Of a stretch of 7,198 bases of DNA, positions 1-7,090 are shown piece after piece. Location: assembly GCA_013336205.1 (NCBI GenBank), contig JAAXUD010000133.1, positions 1-7,198 on the forward strand, given 5' to 3'. Under the pieces are notes generated by a model. The model did not search any database. It saw only the letters and a program-made list of their open reading frames with translations, and had not been told where the DNA came from. The stretch is from Lentimicrobium sp. GTDB lineage: Bacteria; Bacteroidota; Bacteroidia; Bacteroidales; Lentimicrobiaceae. Made by a program: the position numbers and the translations under genes. The first letter of the stretch is position 1; every line of letters starts with the position of its first letter.

Positions 1-39
1 CAAACGTTATCCCCGGGCGGAACAGGGAGAGTAAGGCGC

Positions 40-1086
40 ATGTTTCCTCAAAGACTGGACTCTACTGTTGCCTACGACATCGCCAAGGCGATGATGGACG
101 GGTTTAACCGCCATTACCGGCTTTTTCGTACCGAGTCGGCGCGAGCCAAACACCGGTTTGAAACAGCGGACTGGCACGGCCAGCAGCGCGCGCAACGTGA
201 GCGGATTGAGTTTTATGACCTGCGTGTGAAAGAGTGCTCCAACCGGCTGGAGCGCGAGTACAGTGCAGGTGAGCAGCCCATGGATATCTGGCAACAGGTG
301 AAGCTGCATTACATCGGCCTGCTGGTGAACCATCACCAGCCGGAGCTGGCTGAGACGTTCTTCAACTCTGTCACCACCAAGATTCTGCACCGCACCCATT
401 TCCACAACGACTTTATCTTTGTGCGTCCTGCGGTGAGTACCGAATACATAGAAAACGGCGAGTCCGAGGCGCGCCCGACCTATCGTGCCTACTACCCAAC
501 GTCATCCAGTATGCGCGATGTGCTCATGCAGATGATGAAAGACTTTGACCTTCGTCGTGAATTTGAAGACCTCACGCGTGACGCTGGCCTGGTGGCCGAT
601 GCGATGAGCACCGCGCTCGGAGATGCCAAGCTGCGCGCCAACTTCCAGTTTCAGGTGCTGACCAGTTTGTTTTTCCGGAACAAGGGCGCCTACATCGTTG
701 GCAAGTTGATCAATGGATTCAATGAGTTCCCGTTTGCCCTGCCCATCCTGCATGTGGGTGGTGGTGACAAGTTGGCGATTGATGCAGCCCTGTTCGGCGA
801 AGATGACTTGCTGATGCTGTTCAGCTTTGCGCGGGCCTACTTCATGGTGGACATGGAGATTCCGTCGGCCTACGTGCAGTTTCTGCGCAGCATGATGCCG
901 CGCAAGCCACGCAATGAAATCTACAACGCTCTGGGTCTGGCTAAGCAGGGCAAGACCTTGTTCTATCGGGATTTCCTGCATCACCTGCGCCATTCGAGCG
1001 ACAAGTTGGCTTGCCGCTTAAAATTGCCGGACCAAGGTAATGATAAACCCAAAAATAAAAACCGTTCCCACTGTGTGGAACGGTAA
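40..1086 (+). CDS. aceK: Isocitrate dehydrogenase kinase/phosphatase AceK, truncated: N-terminal regulatory domain only, with a foreign C-terminal tail
   Basis: AceK phosphorylates and dephosphorylates cytoplasmic isocitrate dehydrogenase and so controls flux between the TCA cycle and the glyoxylate shunt. Residues 1 to about 322 read as a normal AceK N-terminus: the start MFPQRLDS, then [83 protein letters not shown] and [15 protein letters not shown]. Full proteins have about 570-600 residues. Here family similarity stops where the ATP-binding loop (APGIKGMVMLVF-like in relatives) should begin, so the whole kinase/phosphatase domain is missing. The last 25 or so residues, from ACRLK to HCVER, are basic, unlike AceK, and partly overlap a terminator belonging to the next gene. 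The ATG at 40 is supported by the conserved MFP start and by a purine-rich AGGGAGA nine bases upstream. Codon use is clearly more GC-rich than in the genes to the right. The product cannot be an active AceK. Identity of the N-terminal part is very secure; Betaproteobacteria as source is inferred from wording alone. Confidence 0.93.
   Translation: MFPQRLDSTVAYDIAKAMMDGFNRHYRLFRTESARAKHRFETADWHGQQRAQRERIEFYDLRVKECSNRLEREYSAGEQPMDIWQQVKLHYIGLLVNHHQPELAETFFNSVTTKILHRTHFHNDFIFVRPAVSTEYIENGESEARPTYRAYYPTSSSMRDVLMQMMKDFDLRREFEDLTRDAGLVADAMSTALGDAKLRANFQFQVLTSLFFRNKGAYIVGKLINGFNEFPFALPILHVGGGDKLAIDAALFGEDDLLMLFSFARAYFMVDMEIPSAYVQFLRSMMPRKPRNEIYNALGLAKQGKTLFYRDFLHHLRHSSDKLACRLKLPDQGNDKPKNKNRSHCVER
1006..1050. 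other. Junction between proteobacterial and Bacteroidota-like DNA
   Basis: AceK similarity ends at codons 1000-1005 (Asp-Lys; the next codon, TTG, may or may not belong). By 1051 the sequence is already the T-tract side of the terminator of the Bacteroidota-like tolC gene. The break therefore lies in these roughly 45 bases. Composition changes from GC-rich coding DNA to AT-rich intergenic DNA here. I see no insertion sequence end, target-site duplication, integrase, tRNA or other mobility signature at the border, which favours a joining artefact over a transfer event. Confidence 0.75.
1051..1084 (-). terminator. Rho-independent terminator of the tolC-family gene
   Basis: On the minus strand the 8-bp arm ACCGTTCC (1084-1077) pairs with GGAACGGT (1068-1061). 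The loop can add two more pairs with a single bulged base. The hairpin is followed directly by TTTTATTTTT (1060-1051). It lies 22 bases past the TAG stop of the tolC-family gene at 1107-1109, the right place and orientation to end that transcript. On the plus strand the hairpin is not followed by a T-run, so it should not terminate efficiently in that direction. Confidence 0.85.
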
Positions 1087-1106
1087 ATTTAACGCTTTCA
1101 AGCCAA

Positions 1107-2546
1107 CTATCTCTTCAAACTTAATGGCTTGCCCATATAAAAATCGAGTACAGTGGTCTTAAAGATAAAATCGAATTTTGTCTGCAACTGCTCCGACTCT
1201 GAGTTTGACAAATCTTTTTTCGCGTTATTATAGTCAACCGAATTCATGATACCCACTTCAAATTTCTGTTCAGCATAGCGGAATGACTCGCGGGTAGCAT
1301 TTACTTTTCTTTCTGCAGCATAGTATTGTTTGAGTGCTGCACGGGCATCGGCCCATGCTTGCTGAATGGTTTTGCGCAACTGCATCTTCTGCAATTCATA
1401 GTCAAGCTTTGAATTATCGAGCGAAATTTTCGACTTGCTCACCATCGTCCGGCTTTGCCAGCCATTCAGAATCGGAACTGTCAGGTAAAGACCAACTGTC
1501 TGGTTATTGTTGTCATTGATCTGATCATCCCATGACTTGGTTTTGTAGGTATATTCCAGCGAATTGGCGTAAACATCGTAATAGGTTGAACCCTCCGGAT
1601 TTATGGCATAACCGATAAGATAAGGTTCTCCGGGAAATGCCTGATCCTGAATCTGGCTGGCCCCGGAATATCCGGTTCCCCAACTTCCGCTTAAGGTAAG
1701 AGAGGGATAATAAGCCCCTTTTGCCCTGGCAAGTTGCTTTTCACTGCTTTTTAAACGGTATTCAGCCGCCTTAATTTCAGGCATATGTTCCTGCGCATAG
1801 GTAAAAATCTGGTCAGGGTTGGCCACGATCGAAGGGTCACCTTCAATGGTAAGGGCCGGCACTTCAATGTCAAACCCGTCAGATGAGGGCAAATCGAGCA
1901 GTTGGCTTAAAGTAAGCAGGGATATGTCGAGGTTGTTCTCGGCTTCAATCAGGCTCGACTCTTCCACTGCATACTGCGCTTCAATGGTGTAGGCATCACC
2001 CGGTGCCATGGTGCCTGCTGCAACAAGTTTCTTCATACGGTCAACCTGCTGGTTGGTGATGTCAAGCTGGTTGGTCCTGATTCTTACCAGTTCTTTATAA
2101 AATAGAGCCTGCAGGTAAAAAGTCGCAATATTGATTGACATATCGTTCATCAGCTTATCGGCATCCTGCTGGCTGGCCATAAGATCTAACTGACTTTGTT
2201 TGATGCCATTTAGCTTTTGCAAGCCGTTAAACAAGGTTAACCCACCCTGGATATAGAAGTTGTTTGACTGGGTTCGGCTTGTCGCGAACTGATTGGTATA
2301 GCGGTCAACCGTTTGCCCGTAGTTATAAGCGTGGGAAGCATTCCCGGTAATTCCCGGCAATAGGTCCAGTTTTGACTGCAGGAGGTCGGCCTCGGCACTT
2401 TCGACCATCAGCATCTGTTGTTTAACCTGAAGGTTGTTTGTGAGGGCATGGTTGACACATTGTTCAAGTGTCCATACTTGTTGTGCGCTGGCACTAATGC
2501 TGAATAATGCTAAGAATAATGCAATCAGGGCAAATTGTTTTTTCAT
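1107..2546 (-). CDS. TolC-family outer membrane efflux protein
   Basis: This is a 479-residue outer membrane factor, the trimeric exit duct that works with an inner-membrane pump (RND or ABC) and a periplasmic adaptor. The N-terminus is a clear Sec signal peptide: MKK, a hydrophobic stretch at about residues 5-17, and an ASA-QQ cleavage site after residue 21. The mature protein opens with WTLEQCVNHAL, the usual start of the first outer membrane efflux repeat (about 24-215). A second repeat runs from about 245 to 475. Each holds long, Gln/Lys/Ala-rich helices with coiled-coil character and beta-strand segments such as NFYIQGGLTLFNGLQ and QTVGLYLTVPILNGWQ, where LFNG and ILNGWQ are the repeat signature. 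Length is normal for Bacteroidota members. It is transcribed away from the peptidase gene and closes with its own terminator. No adaptor or pump gene is adjacent, so the substrate cannot be inferred. A weak AAAGGA lies about 14 bases before the ATG. Confidence 0.93.
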   Translation of the reverse strand: MKKQFALIALFLALFSISASAQQVWTLEQCVNHALTNNLQVKQQMLMVESAEADLLQSKLDLLPGITGNASHAYNYGQTVDRYTNQFATSRTQSNNFYIQGGLTLFNGLQKLNGIKQSQLDLMASQQDADKLMNDMSINIATFYLQALFYKELVRIRTNQLDITNQQVDRMKKLVAAGTMAPGDAYTIEAQYAVEESSLIEAENNLDISLLTLSQLLDLPSSDGFDIEVPALTIEGDPSIVANPDQIFTYAQEHMPEIKAAEYRLKSSEKQLARAKGAYYPSLTLSGSWGTGYSGASQIQDQAFPGEPYLIGYAINPEGSTYYDVYANSLEYTYKTKSWDDQINDNNNQTVGLYLTVPILNGWQSRTMVSKSKISLDNSKLDYELQKMQLRKTIQQAWADARAALKQYYAAERKVNATRESFRYAEQKFEVGIMNSVDYNNAKKDLSNSESEQLQTKFDFIFKTTVLDFYMGKPLSLKR

Positions 2547-2700
2547 TTGAGTTCGTTTTTTCCTTTGTTGTGGTATTTCAAGGCTTTAACCATTTATAAA
2601 ATGAACCACTTGTATAAAGACCATGCCAGAATCTGTATTTCGCTGAATTACTGAACGTTATATTTCTTCTTTCAGCCGTTATTGTACGGTATCGCTCAGT

Positions 2701-2723
2701 CAGGGTTCGCATGCGAACACCTG
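2701..2723. promoter_or_regulatory. Perfect 14-bp palindrome inside a longer imperfect inverted repeat, possible operator
   Basis: GTTCGCATGCGAAC (2705-2718) equals its own reverse complement. It is flanked by CAGG (2701-2704) and CCTG (2720-2723), which extend the symmetry by four pairs with one unpaired base at 2719. It sits near the middle of the divergent intergenic region, about 150 bases from each start codon. It has no loop and no following T-run, so it suits a dimeric DNA-binding protein better than a terminator. The regulator, if any, is unknown. Confidence 0.45.
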
Positions 2724-2742
2724 CATTTTAATCCTGAATCGC

Positions 2743-2753
2743 GTCAGACTGAC
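2743..2753. promoter_or_regulatory. 11-bp palindrome GTCAGACTGAC, possible second operator site
   Basis: GTCAG and CTGAC are perfect inverted arms around a single central A. The site starts 20 bases after the end of the larger inverted repeat at 2701-2723. It is short enough to occur by chance; its position beside another palindrome between divergent genes is the only reason to list it. Confidence 0.25.
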
Positions 2754-2866
2754 ATGCTTCAACTATTGTTCAAATTTATGGTTTTGGTTCCTATAATTGG
2801 GTTAATTTTACGAAAATTTAACCAAAGCCTGAATAATTGGCTTCTGAATCTCTTAACTGCATCACT

Positions 2867-5206
2867 ATGATCAGAAAAATCAAGGTTAAATCGGTTGTTT
2901 TGACGCTATGTATTGCAGCCGGGTTACAACTTAACGCACAAAAAACAACTGTTCAGGCGCTCAGCGACACTGTTGATGTGGTGAATTATGAGTTGCACCT
3001 CACGGTAACCAATCTTTCCCAACAAACCATTTCAGGCAGGGCAGGTGTTAAGTTTACTACTCCGGTAAACAACTTAACCCAGCTTCCGCTTGAACTTAAA
3101 CAACTTCAGGTGGATTCTGTTAAGTCGGCAGACGAAAATAACCTTGAATTTACCCATTCAGGAGAAAGAATCCTGATTAACCTCGATCAGCCGGTTCCTT
3201 CCGGAGATACTTCTCTGGTCTGGGTCTACTATCATGGGCAACCATTTCATGAAGCCTGGGGCGGTTTTCACTTTTCAGGAACCTATGCATTTAATCTTGG
3301 TGTCGGTTTTGAATCAATTCCACACAACCTTGGCAAAACCTGGTTTCCCTGTGTAGATGATTTTATAGACAGGGCATTCTACGAATACTATATCAGGATA
3401 GAAGATGCCAATATCGCGGTTTGCGGCGGATTGCTGCAGTCCATCACCTCCCTTGGCGATGGAACACAGGTTTTTCACTGGAAATCTGACCGCAGCCTGC
3501 CCACCTATCTGGCATCGGTTGCCGTCGGACCTTACGCGCTTGTCCGCGATTCGGTTAACGCTGAGCAGGGGCAGATCCCGGTAACTTATTATGTGAGGCC
3601 TTCTGATACTACCCGTGCCAGGGGAAGTTTTATTAATCTGCCGGCCATCACGGCCATCTATGAAGAAGCGTTCGGACCCTACCCTTTTCAGCGGATAGGC
3701 ATTACCGGCACTTCACTGGGCGCCATGGAACACGCTGAAAATATCTTTTATCCGCACAGCAGTATCAATGGCAATCTGTCAAACGAATGGCTTTACGCCC
3801 ATGAACTCTCACATATGTGGTTTGGCAATAAGGTAACCTGCGCTTCAGATGCCGATATGTGGCTGAACGAAGGCTGGGCGCGCTGGTGCGAAACTTATTA
3901 CCGCGAAAAATTATACGGAACAGCCGCTGCGCTCGCCAATATGCGACCGCTTCAGCGCGATGTACTTCAGTATATCCACACGAAAGAAGGCGGCTACCGG
4001 CCTTTATCGCCCATGCCTTCTGAATACACCTATGGCGACAATGTTTACGACAAAGGCGGGATTACCACACATGCTTTGAGAGGTTACCTGGGCGATTCAC
4101 TTTTTTTTGGCGGGGTTAAGGCCTATCTGAACACCTATGGCTACAGCCCGGCAACCTCTTATGAGCTGCGCGATGTATTGAGCCAGCATTCAGGTATTGA
4201 CCTGACCGGATTCTTCAACTTTCATGTGTTTGGCCCCGGTTTCAACCAGTTTTCCGTTGATTCATTTAACATTGTACCGGCCGGCAATGAGTTTGATATT
4301 GAAGTCTTTGTAAAACAACGACTTAAAGGAACCACAGTATATGCAGAGAATTGCCGGATGGAGCTCACTTTTATGAACAACAACTGGCAGATGGAAACCC
4401 GGAGAATCAGCTTTCCCGGACCAAATGGTGCTGCGACTTTCAGACTGCCTTTTGCCCCGGACTTTGTGATGACCGACCTTTATGAGAAAGCCGGAGGTGC
4501 CACTACTGACAGTTACAAAACCATTAAATCAACCGGACTCAGCGATTTTTCAGATACTTTCTTTAAGATGGATGTTACCCAGGTTACCGATTCTGCCTTT
4601 GTCAGGATAACACACAACTGGGTCCCCCCTGACAGCCTGAAAACACAGCAACCCGGCCTCACACTGAGCGATTACCGCTACTGGTCTGTAGAAGGTATAT
4701 TACCGGAAGGATTCCAGGCAACTGGTATATTTATGTACAACAGAAATGCCTACCTCGACAACACCCTGATAACCAGTTCAACCGACAGCCTGGTTATGCT
4801 TTACAGGCCTGATGCCGCTTCAGACTGGCTCCCGGTATCCTTTACCAGAATTGGGCCCTGGCAAATCGGGAATATCTATGTTCCCGGGCTGCAAACCGGC
4901 GATTATACACTTGCGGTCTGGGATGAACTATATGTGGGAAATAGTCATCGGACTCTTCCGGGGAAATTACTTAAAATTTTTCCCAATCCCGCCAGGGACA
5001 ATGTTACAATAGAATTGGATTTTCCAGAAAATGGCTTAATAACCGTGCATGACACAGCCGGAAAGCTGGTTTTTTCAAAAAATACCGTAGCAGGAAACCG
5101 GCAGGTGCAATGGAATTGTTCAGCAGTCAAAGCCGGTACTTATTTTATTTCATTCAGGTCATTGAATGGTGTTACACAAAGTCAAAAGATTGTAATCAAA
5201 CCCTGA
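2867..5206 (+). CDS. Secreted M1-family zinc metallopeptidase with T9SS C-terminal sorting domain
   Basis: This is a 779-residue exported aminopeptidase-type enzyme. The chosen ATG gives MIRKIKVKS, a hydrophobic core and an LNA-Q cleavage site after residue 24. An in-frame TTG ten codons upstream would bury the signal peptide and is rejected. An N-terminal beta domain (about 25-210) precedes the catalytic domain (about 215-455). Zinc site: HELSH (His312, Glu313, His316; codons 3800-3814), then 18 residues to Glu335 in NEGWA, the classic HExxH-x18-E of family M1. The substrate-binding motif reads GAMEH (285-289) instead of GAMEN. VYDKG supplies the conserved Tyr394. The last 79 residues (701-779) form a Por secretion tail, with FPNPARDNVTIEL, VHDTAGKLVF, LKAGTYF-like VKAGTYF, and the basic end QKIVIKP. 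This predicts Sec export followed by T9SS release or surface anchoring. The region at about 455-690 is beta-rich and not assigned. The next gene starts 3 bases after the stop. Confidence 0.95.
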   Translation: MIRKIKVKSVVLTLCIAAGLQLNAQKTTVQALSDTVDVVNYELHLTVTNLSQQTISGRAGVKFTTPVNNLTQLPLELKQLQVDSVKSADENNLEFTHSGERILINLDQPVPSGDTSLVWVYYHGQPFHEAWGGFHFSGTYAFNLGVGFESIPHNLGKTWFPCVDDFIDRAFYEYYIRIEDANIAVCGGLLQSITSLGDGTQVFHWKSDRSLPTYLASVAVGPYALVRDSVNAEQGQIPVTYYVRPSDTTRARGSFINLPAITAIYEEAFGPYPFQRIGITGTSLGAMEHAENIFYPHSSINGNLSNEWLYAHELSHMWFGNKVTCASDADMWLNEGWARWCETYYREKLYGTAAALANMRPLQRDVLQYIHTKEGGYRPLSPMPSEYTYGDNVYDKGGITTHALRGYLGDSLFFGGVKAYLNTYGYSPATSYELRDVLSQHSGIDLTGFFNFHVFGPGFNQFSVDSFNIVPAGNEFDIEVFVKQRLKGTTVYAENCRMELTFMNNNWQMETRRISFPGPNGAATFRLPFAPDFVMTDLYEKAGGATTDSYKTIKSTGLSDFSDTFFKMDVTQVTDSAFVRITHNWVPPDSLKTQQPGLTLSDYRYWSVEGILPEGFQATGIFMYNRNAYLDNTLITSSTDSLVMLYRPDAASDWLPVSFTRIGPWQIGNIYVPGLQTGDYTLAVWDELYVGNSHRTLPGKLLKIFPNPARDNVTIELDFPENGLITVHDTAGKLVFSKNTVAGNRQVQWNCSAVKAGTYFISFRSLNGVTQSQKIVIKP

Positions 5207-5209
5207 CCA

Positions 5210-5902
5210 ATGAACCAAACTGACTATGCCTCTGCGTTACAGGCGCATTTTGCCTTAAATTCAAATGCAGAATATGCGGGCAGGATGAGCAAATATATGC
5301 TCAACAAGTTTGAGTTCTTCGGGATTCCATCTCCGCAAAGGAAACAGCTCACAACTCAGTTTATTCAGCTAAACGGACTACCGGCGGCTGAACAACTTGA
5401 TGAAACGGTGCGTCTTGTCTGGCAGTTGCCGCAACGCGAATTGCATTATGCCATTATGGAAATTGCAGCGCGCAAAGCAAACCTGGATGATGAGGAAAGA
5501 ATCAATCTTTACAGGTATATGATTACAAACAAGTCGTGGTGGGATACAGTTGATTATATTGCTTCAAATCTGGCAGGAGCCTGGTTGGCTAAACACAAGC
5601 AGATGACCGGAAAAGTTACCGGTGAATTTATGCAATCAGGTGACATGTGGCTGCAACGCACTGCGCTTCTTTTCCAGTTGAAATACAAAGGGAATACCGA
5701 TCATGAGCTTTTATTCAGGTATATCAGAGAAGTAAGCAGCTCAAAAGAGTTTTTCATCAGGAAAGCAATTGGCTGGGCGTTGCGAGAACTCTCGAAAACA
5801 AATCCTAAGCTTGTACTTAATTTCACCAACAGCATAGAATTATCAAACCTGAGCCGGCGGGAAGCCTTAAAAATCATTCTTAAAAAAAGCGCTGATGAAT
5901 GA
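5210..5902 (+). CDS. AlkD-like DNA-7-methylguanine glycosylase (DNA alkylation repair, HEAT-like repeats)
   Basis: This 230-residue protein belongs to the DNA_alkylation family of all-helical HEAT-like repeat proteins. AlkD removes positively charged alkylated bases such as N7-methylguanine and N3-methyladenine from DNA in the cytoplasm. Key residues known for Bacillus cereus AlkD (Trp109, Asp113, Arg148, Trp187, Arg190) are all found at a constant offset of two. They are Trp111 and Asp115 in SWWDTVD, Arg150 in MWLQRTALLF, and Trp189 and Arg192 in IGWALRELSK. The family opening is also present (YMLNKFEFFGIPSPQRK at about 29-45). Length is normal and the protein should be active. It begins 3 bases after the peptidase stop with no strong ribosome binding site, and its last codons overlap the next start by 8 bases, so translational coupling is likely. 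Assignment to the family is secure; the substrate range is inferred from the conserved residues. Confidence 0.93.
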   Translation: MNQTDYASALQAHFALNSNAEYAGRMSKYMLNKFEFFGIPSPQRKQLTTQFIQLNGLPAAEQLDETVRLVWQLPQRELHYAIMEIAARKANLDDEERINLYRYMITNKSWWDTVDYIASNLAGAWLAKHKQMTGKVTGEFMQSGDMWLQRTALLFQLKYKGNTDHELLFRYIREVSSSKEFFIRKAIGWALRELSKTNPKLVLNFTNSIELSNLSRREALKIILKKSADE

Positions 5903-6443
5903 AATAGCAGCAACAACCTGGTGGATGCAAATGACTACTCCACCCGACAAAGGTGGCAAGGCAGACTTACCGCCGGGTTGTGTGGTCATGAAGGCAGTAA
6001 AACCGACCCGGGCTTACTATCTTTACCTCTACACCTCGGTCGGCAGACCTTATCAGTGGTATAACCGGCTGATGATGCCGGCCACGGAGCTTCAGCTACT
6101 GCTTAACAACGACAATAACGACATTCACGTGTTGTATTTCAATGGCGTTCCGGCTGGATTTGTTGAATTTGACATAGCCAACAATGAAGAAACAGAAATA
6201 GTCTATTTCGGTTTAAGTTGTGAATTTACCGGCCGGAAACTGGGGCTGCCATTTCTGAAATGGTGCATTCAAACTGCCTGGCAAAAGCCCATCAGCCGGC
6301 TTTGGCTGCACACCTGCAACCTTGATCATCCGGCTGCACTCAGCCTTTATCAGAAAGCCGGCTTTGAAATCTACGACCAGGATACGATCATGCAGCAAAC
6401 CCCTGATCCGGAAGACGACCCTTACCTCTTGCTGCCCTGGTAA
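5895..6443 (+). CDS. GNAT-family N-acetyltransferase
   Basis: This is a 182-residue acetyl-CoA-dependent acyltransferase of the GNAT fold, substrate unknown. It resembles an uncharacterised subgroup with a characteristic opening (TWWMQMTTP, 8-16), an YLYLYTSVGRPYQWYNR block (42-58) where Trp55 and Arg58 are expected to be conserved, then strands VLYFNGVPAGFVEFD (79-93) and EIVYFGL (101-107). The acetyl-CoA loop follows (about 110-120) and the end signature is NLDHPAALSLYQKAGF (142-157). The pyrophosphate loop reads TGRKLGLPFL: Gly113 and Gly117 are kept, but the middle glycine of the common GxGxG pattern is Lys115. The ATG at 5895 overlaps the end of the alkD-like gene by 8 bases; this is the natural start because TWWMQM must be included and the frame is closed further upstream. 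The location suggests co-translation with the glycosylase, but no functional link is known to me. Confidence 0.88.
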   Translation: MNEIAATTWWMQMTTPPDKGGKADLPPGCVVMKAVKPTRAYYLYLYTSVGRPYQWYNRLMMPATELQLLLNNDNNDIHVLYFNGVPAGFVEFDIANNEETEIVYFGLSCEFTGRKLGLPFLKWCIQTAWQKPISRLWLHTCNLDHPAALSLYQKAGFEIYDQDTIMQQTPDPEDDPYLLLPW

Positions 6444-6477
6444 AATTATGCACTAACCCGAAAACCAAATAAATAGA

Positions 6478-7089
6478 ATGGAACAAAAAATTGCCAACGT
6501 CATTTCATGGATTTTCCATCCTTTGCTAATGCCGACTTATGCTATACTTTTGATATTCAGTTATGATTCCTTTTTTGTTCTCATACTCCCTCAAAAGCTT
6601 AAACTGATACTTGCCGGACTGATTGTAGCCAATACCGTATTTCTGCCCCTGATATTTATCTGGATGATGCACAAGAGGGGTATTATCAGCTCCTATAAAA
6701 TGAATGAACGGAATGAAAGAAGCCTCCCCTTTGCGACAACAGCCTTGTTTTACTTAGTAACCTGGTACATGATGAGTACCCTTGGCCTGCCCGGTATTTA
6801 TTATCTTTTTGTTTTAGGAGGTGCCTCGTTGATAATAGCATCGCTGATTATTAACCTGTTCTGGAAAATCAGCATTCACATGGTCGGTATCGGCGGATTG
6901 ACCGGCGGATTTATCGGCCTTAATTACCAGCTGTTCTCCGATTCTATGATGCTGATAATCATGTTGATTTTTCTGTCAGGCCTCGTTGGGTTTTCGCGGC
7001 TAAAACTAAACACCCACAACCAGGCCCAGGTTTATGTGGGATTTTTTGTGGGTGCAGTTGTTATGCTTGGGTTAACTAATTTCCTTTAG
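6478..7089 (+). CDS. PAP2-like integral membrane protein (acid phosphatase superfamily, degenerate active site)
   Basis: This is a 203-residue hydrophobic protein with about six membrane segments (near 10-28, 42-63, 86-101, 106-127, 134-150, 156-171 and 186-202, some possibly re-entrant). Three motifs echo the PAP2 phosphatase signature. K74-x6-R81 followed by Ser resembles KxxxxxxRP. SIH (132-134) in KISIHMVGIGG stands where PSGH is expected. SR-x5-H180-x3-Q184 (SRLKLNTHNQAQ) fits SRxxxxxHxxxD with Gln in place of Asp. The spacing is exact, so membership in the superfamily is likely, but Pro, Gly and Asp positions are changed and phosphatase activity is uncertain. A lipid- or isoprenoid-phosphate substrate would be the family expectation. 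It starts 34 bases after the acetyltransferase stop with no terminator between them, so it is probably the last gene of the operon. Its TAG stop is one base from the stop of a gene on the opposite strand. Confidence 0.75.
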   Translation: MEQKIANVISWIFHPLLMPTYAILLIFSYDSFFVLILPQKLKLILAGLIVANTVFLPLIFIWMMHKRGIISSYKMNERNERSLPFATTALFYLVTWYMMSTLGLPGIYYLFVLGGASLIIASLIINLFWKISIHMVGIGGLTGGFIGLNYQLFSDSMMLIIMLIFLSGLVGFSRLKLNTHNQAQVYVGFFVGAVVMLGLTNFL

Positions 7090-7090
7090 C

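Larger units (their letters stand above)
2547..2866. other. Divergent intergenic region between the tolC-family and M1 peptidase genes
   Basis: This 320-base, AT-rich stretch must hold the promoters of both divergent genes. I see no credible gene in it; a short frame at 2682-2870 starts with TTG, has no family resemblance and overlaps the peptidase start. Two palindromes are listed separately. Promoter candidates are weak. On the plus strand TTTG (2783-2786) and TAATTTTA (2803-2810) resemble the Bacteroidota -33/-7 elements (TTTG and TAnnTTTG), but with one mismatch and a 16-base spacer that is shorter than usual. On the minus strand TAAATTTG (2778-2771) matches the -7 element exactly but lacks a properly spaced TTTG. 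Confidence 0.6.

Noticed and set aside
502..993. Long minus-strand open frames opposite aceK (also at 7-405)
   Set aside because: They are antisense shadows of the strongly conserved aceK frame in GC-rich DNA and show no recognisable protein features.
2766..2797. TTGTTC followed by TATAAT, resembling a sigma-70 promoter
   Set aside because: The 20-base spacer is too long, and Bacteroidota use a different primary promoter consensus.
2837..2866. Upstream TTG start that would lengthen the M1 peptidase by ten residues
   Set aside because: The ATG at 2867 gives a standard signal peptide directly at the N-terminus; the extension would displace it.
2682..2870. Short plus-strand frame with a hydrophobic stretch before the peptidase gene
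   Set aside because: It starts with TTG, has no ribosome binding site or family resemblance, covers the palindromes and overlaps the peptidase start; most likely non-coding.
4101..4108. Run of eight T bases in the peptidase gene, a possible slippage or sequencing-error site
   Set aside because: The reading frame continues correctly through it with conserved M1 and T9SS sequence on both sides, so there is no sign of a frameshift.
4945..5130. Small frames inside or opposite the peptidase, AlkD-like and acetyltransferase genes
   Set aside because: Each lies within a secure coding region in another frame, with no independent start signal or motif.
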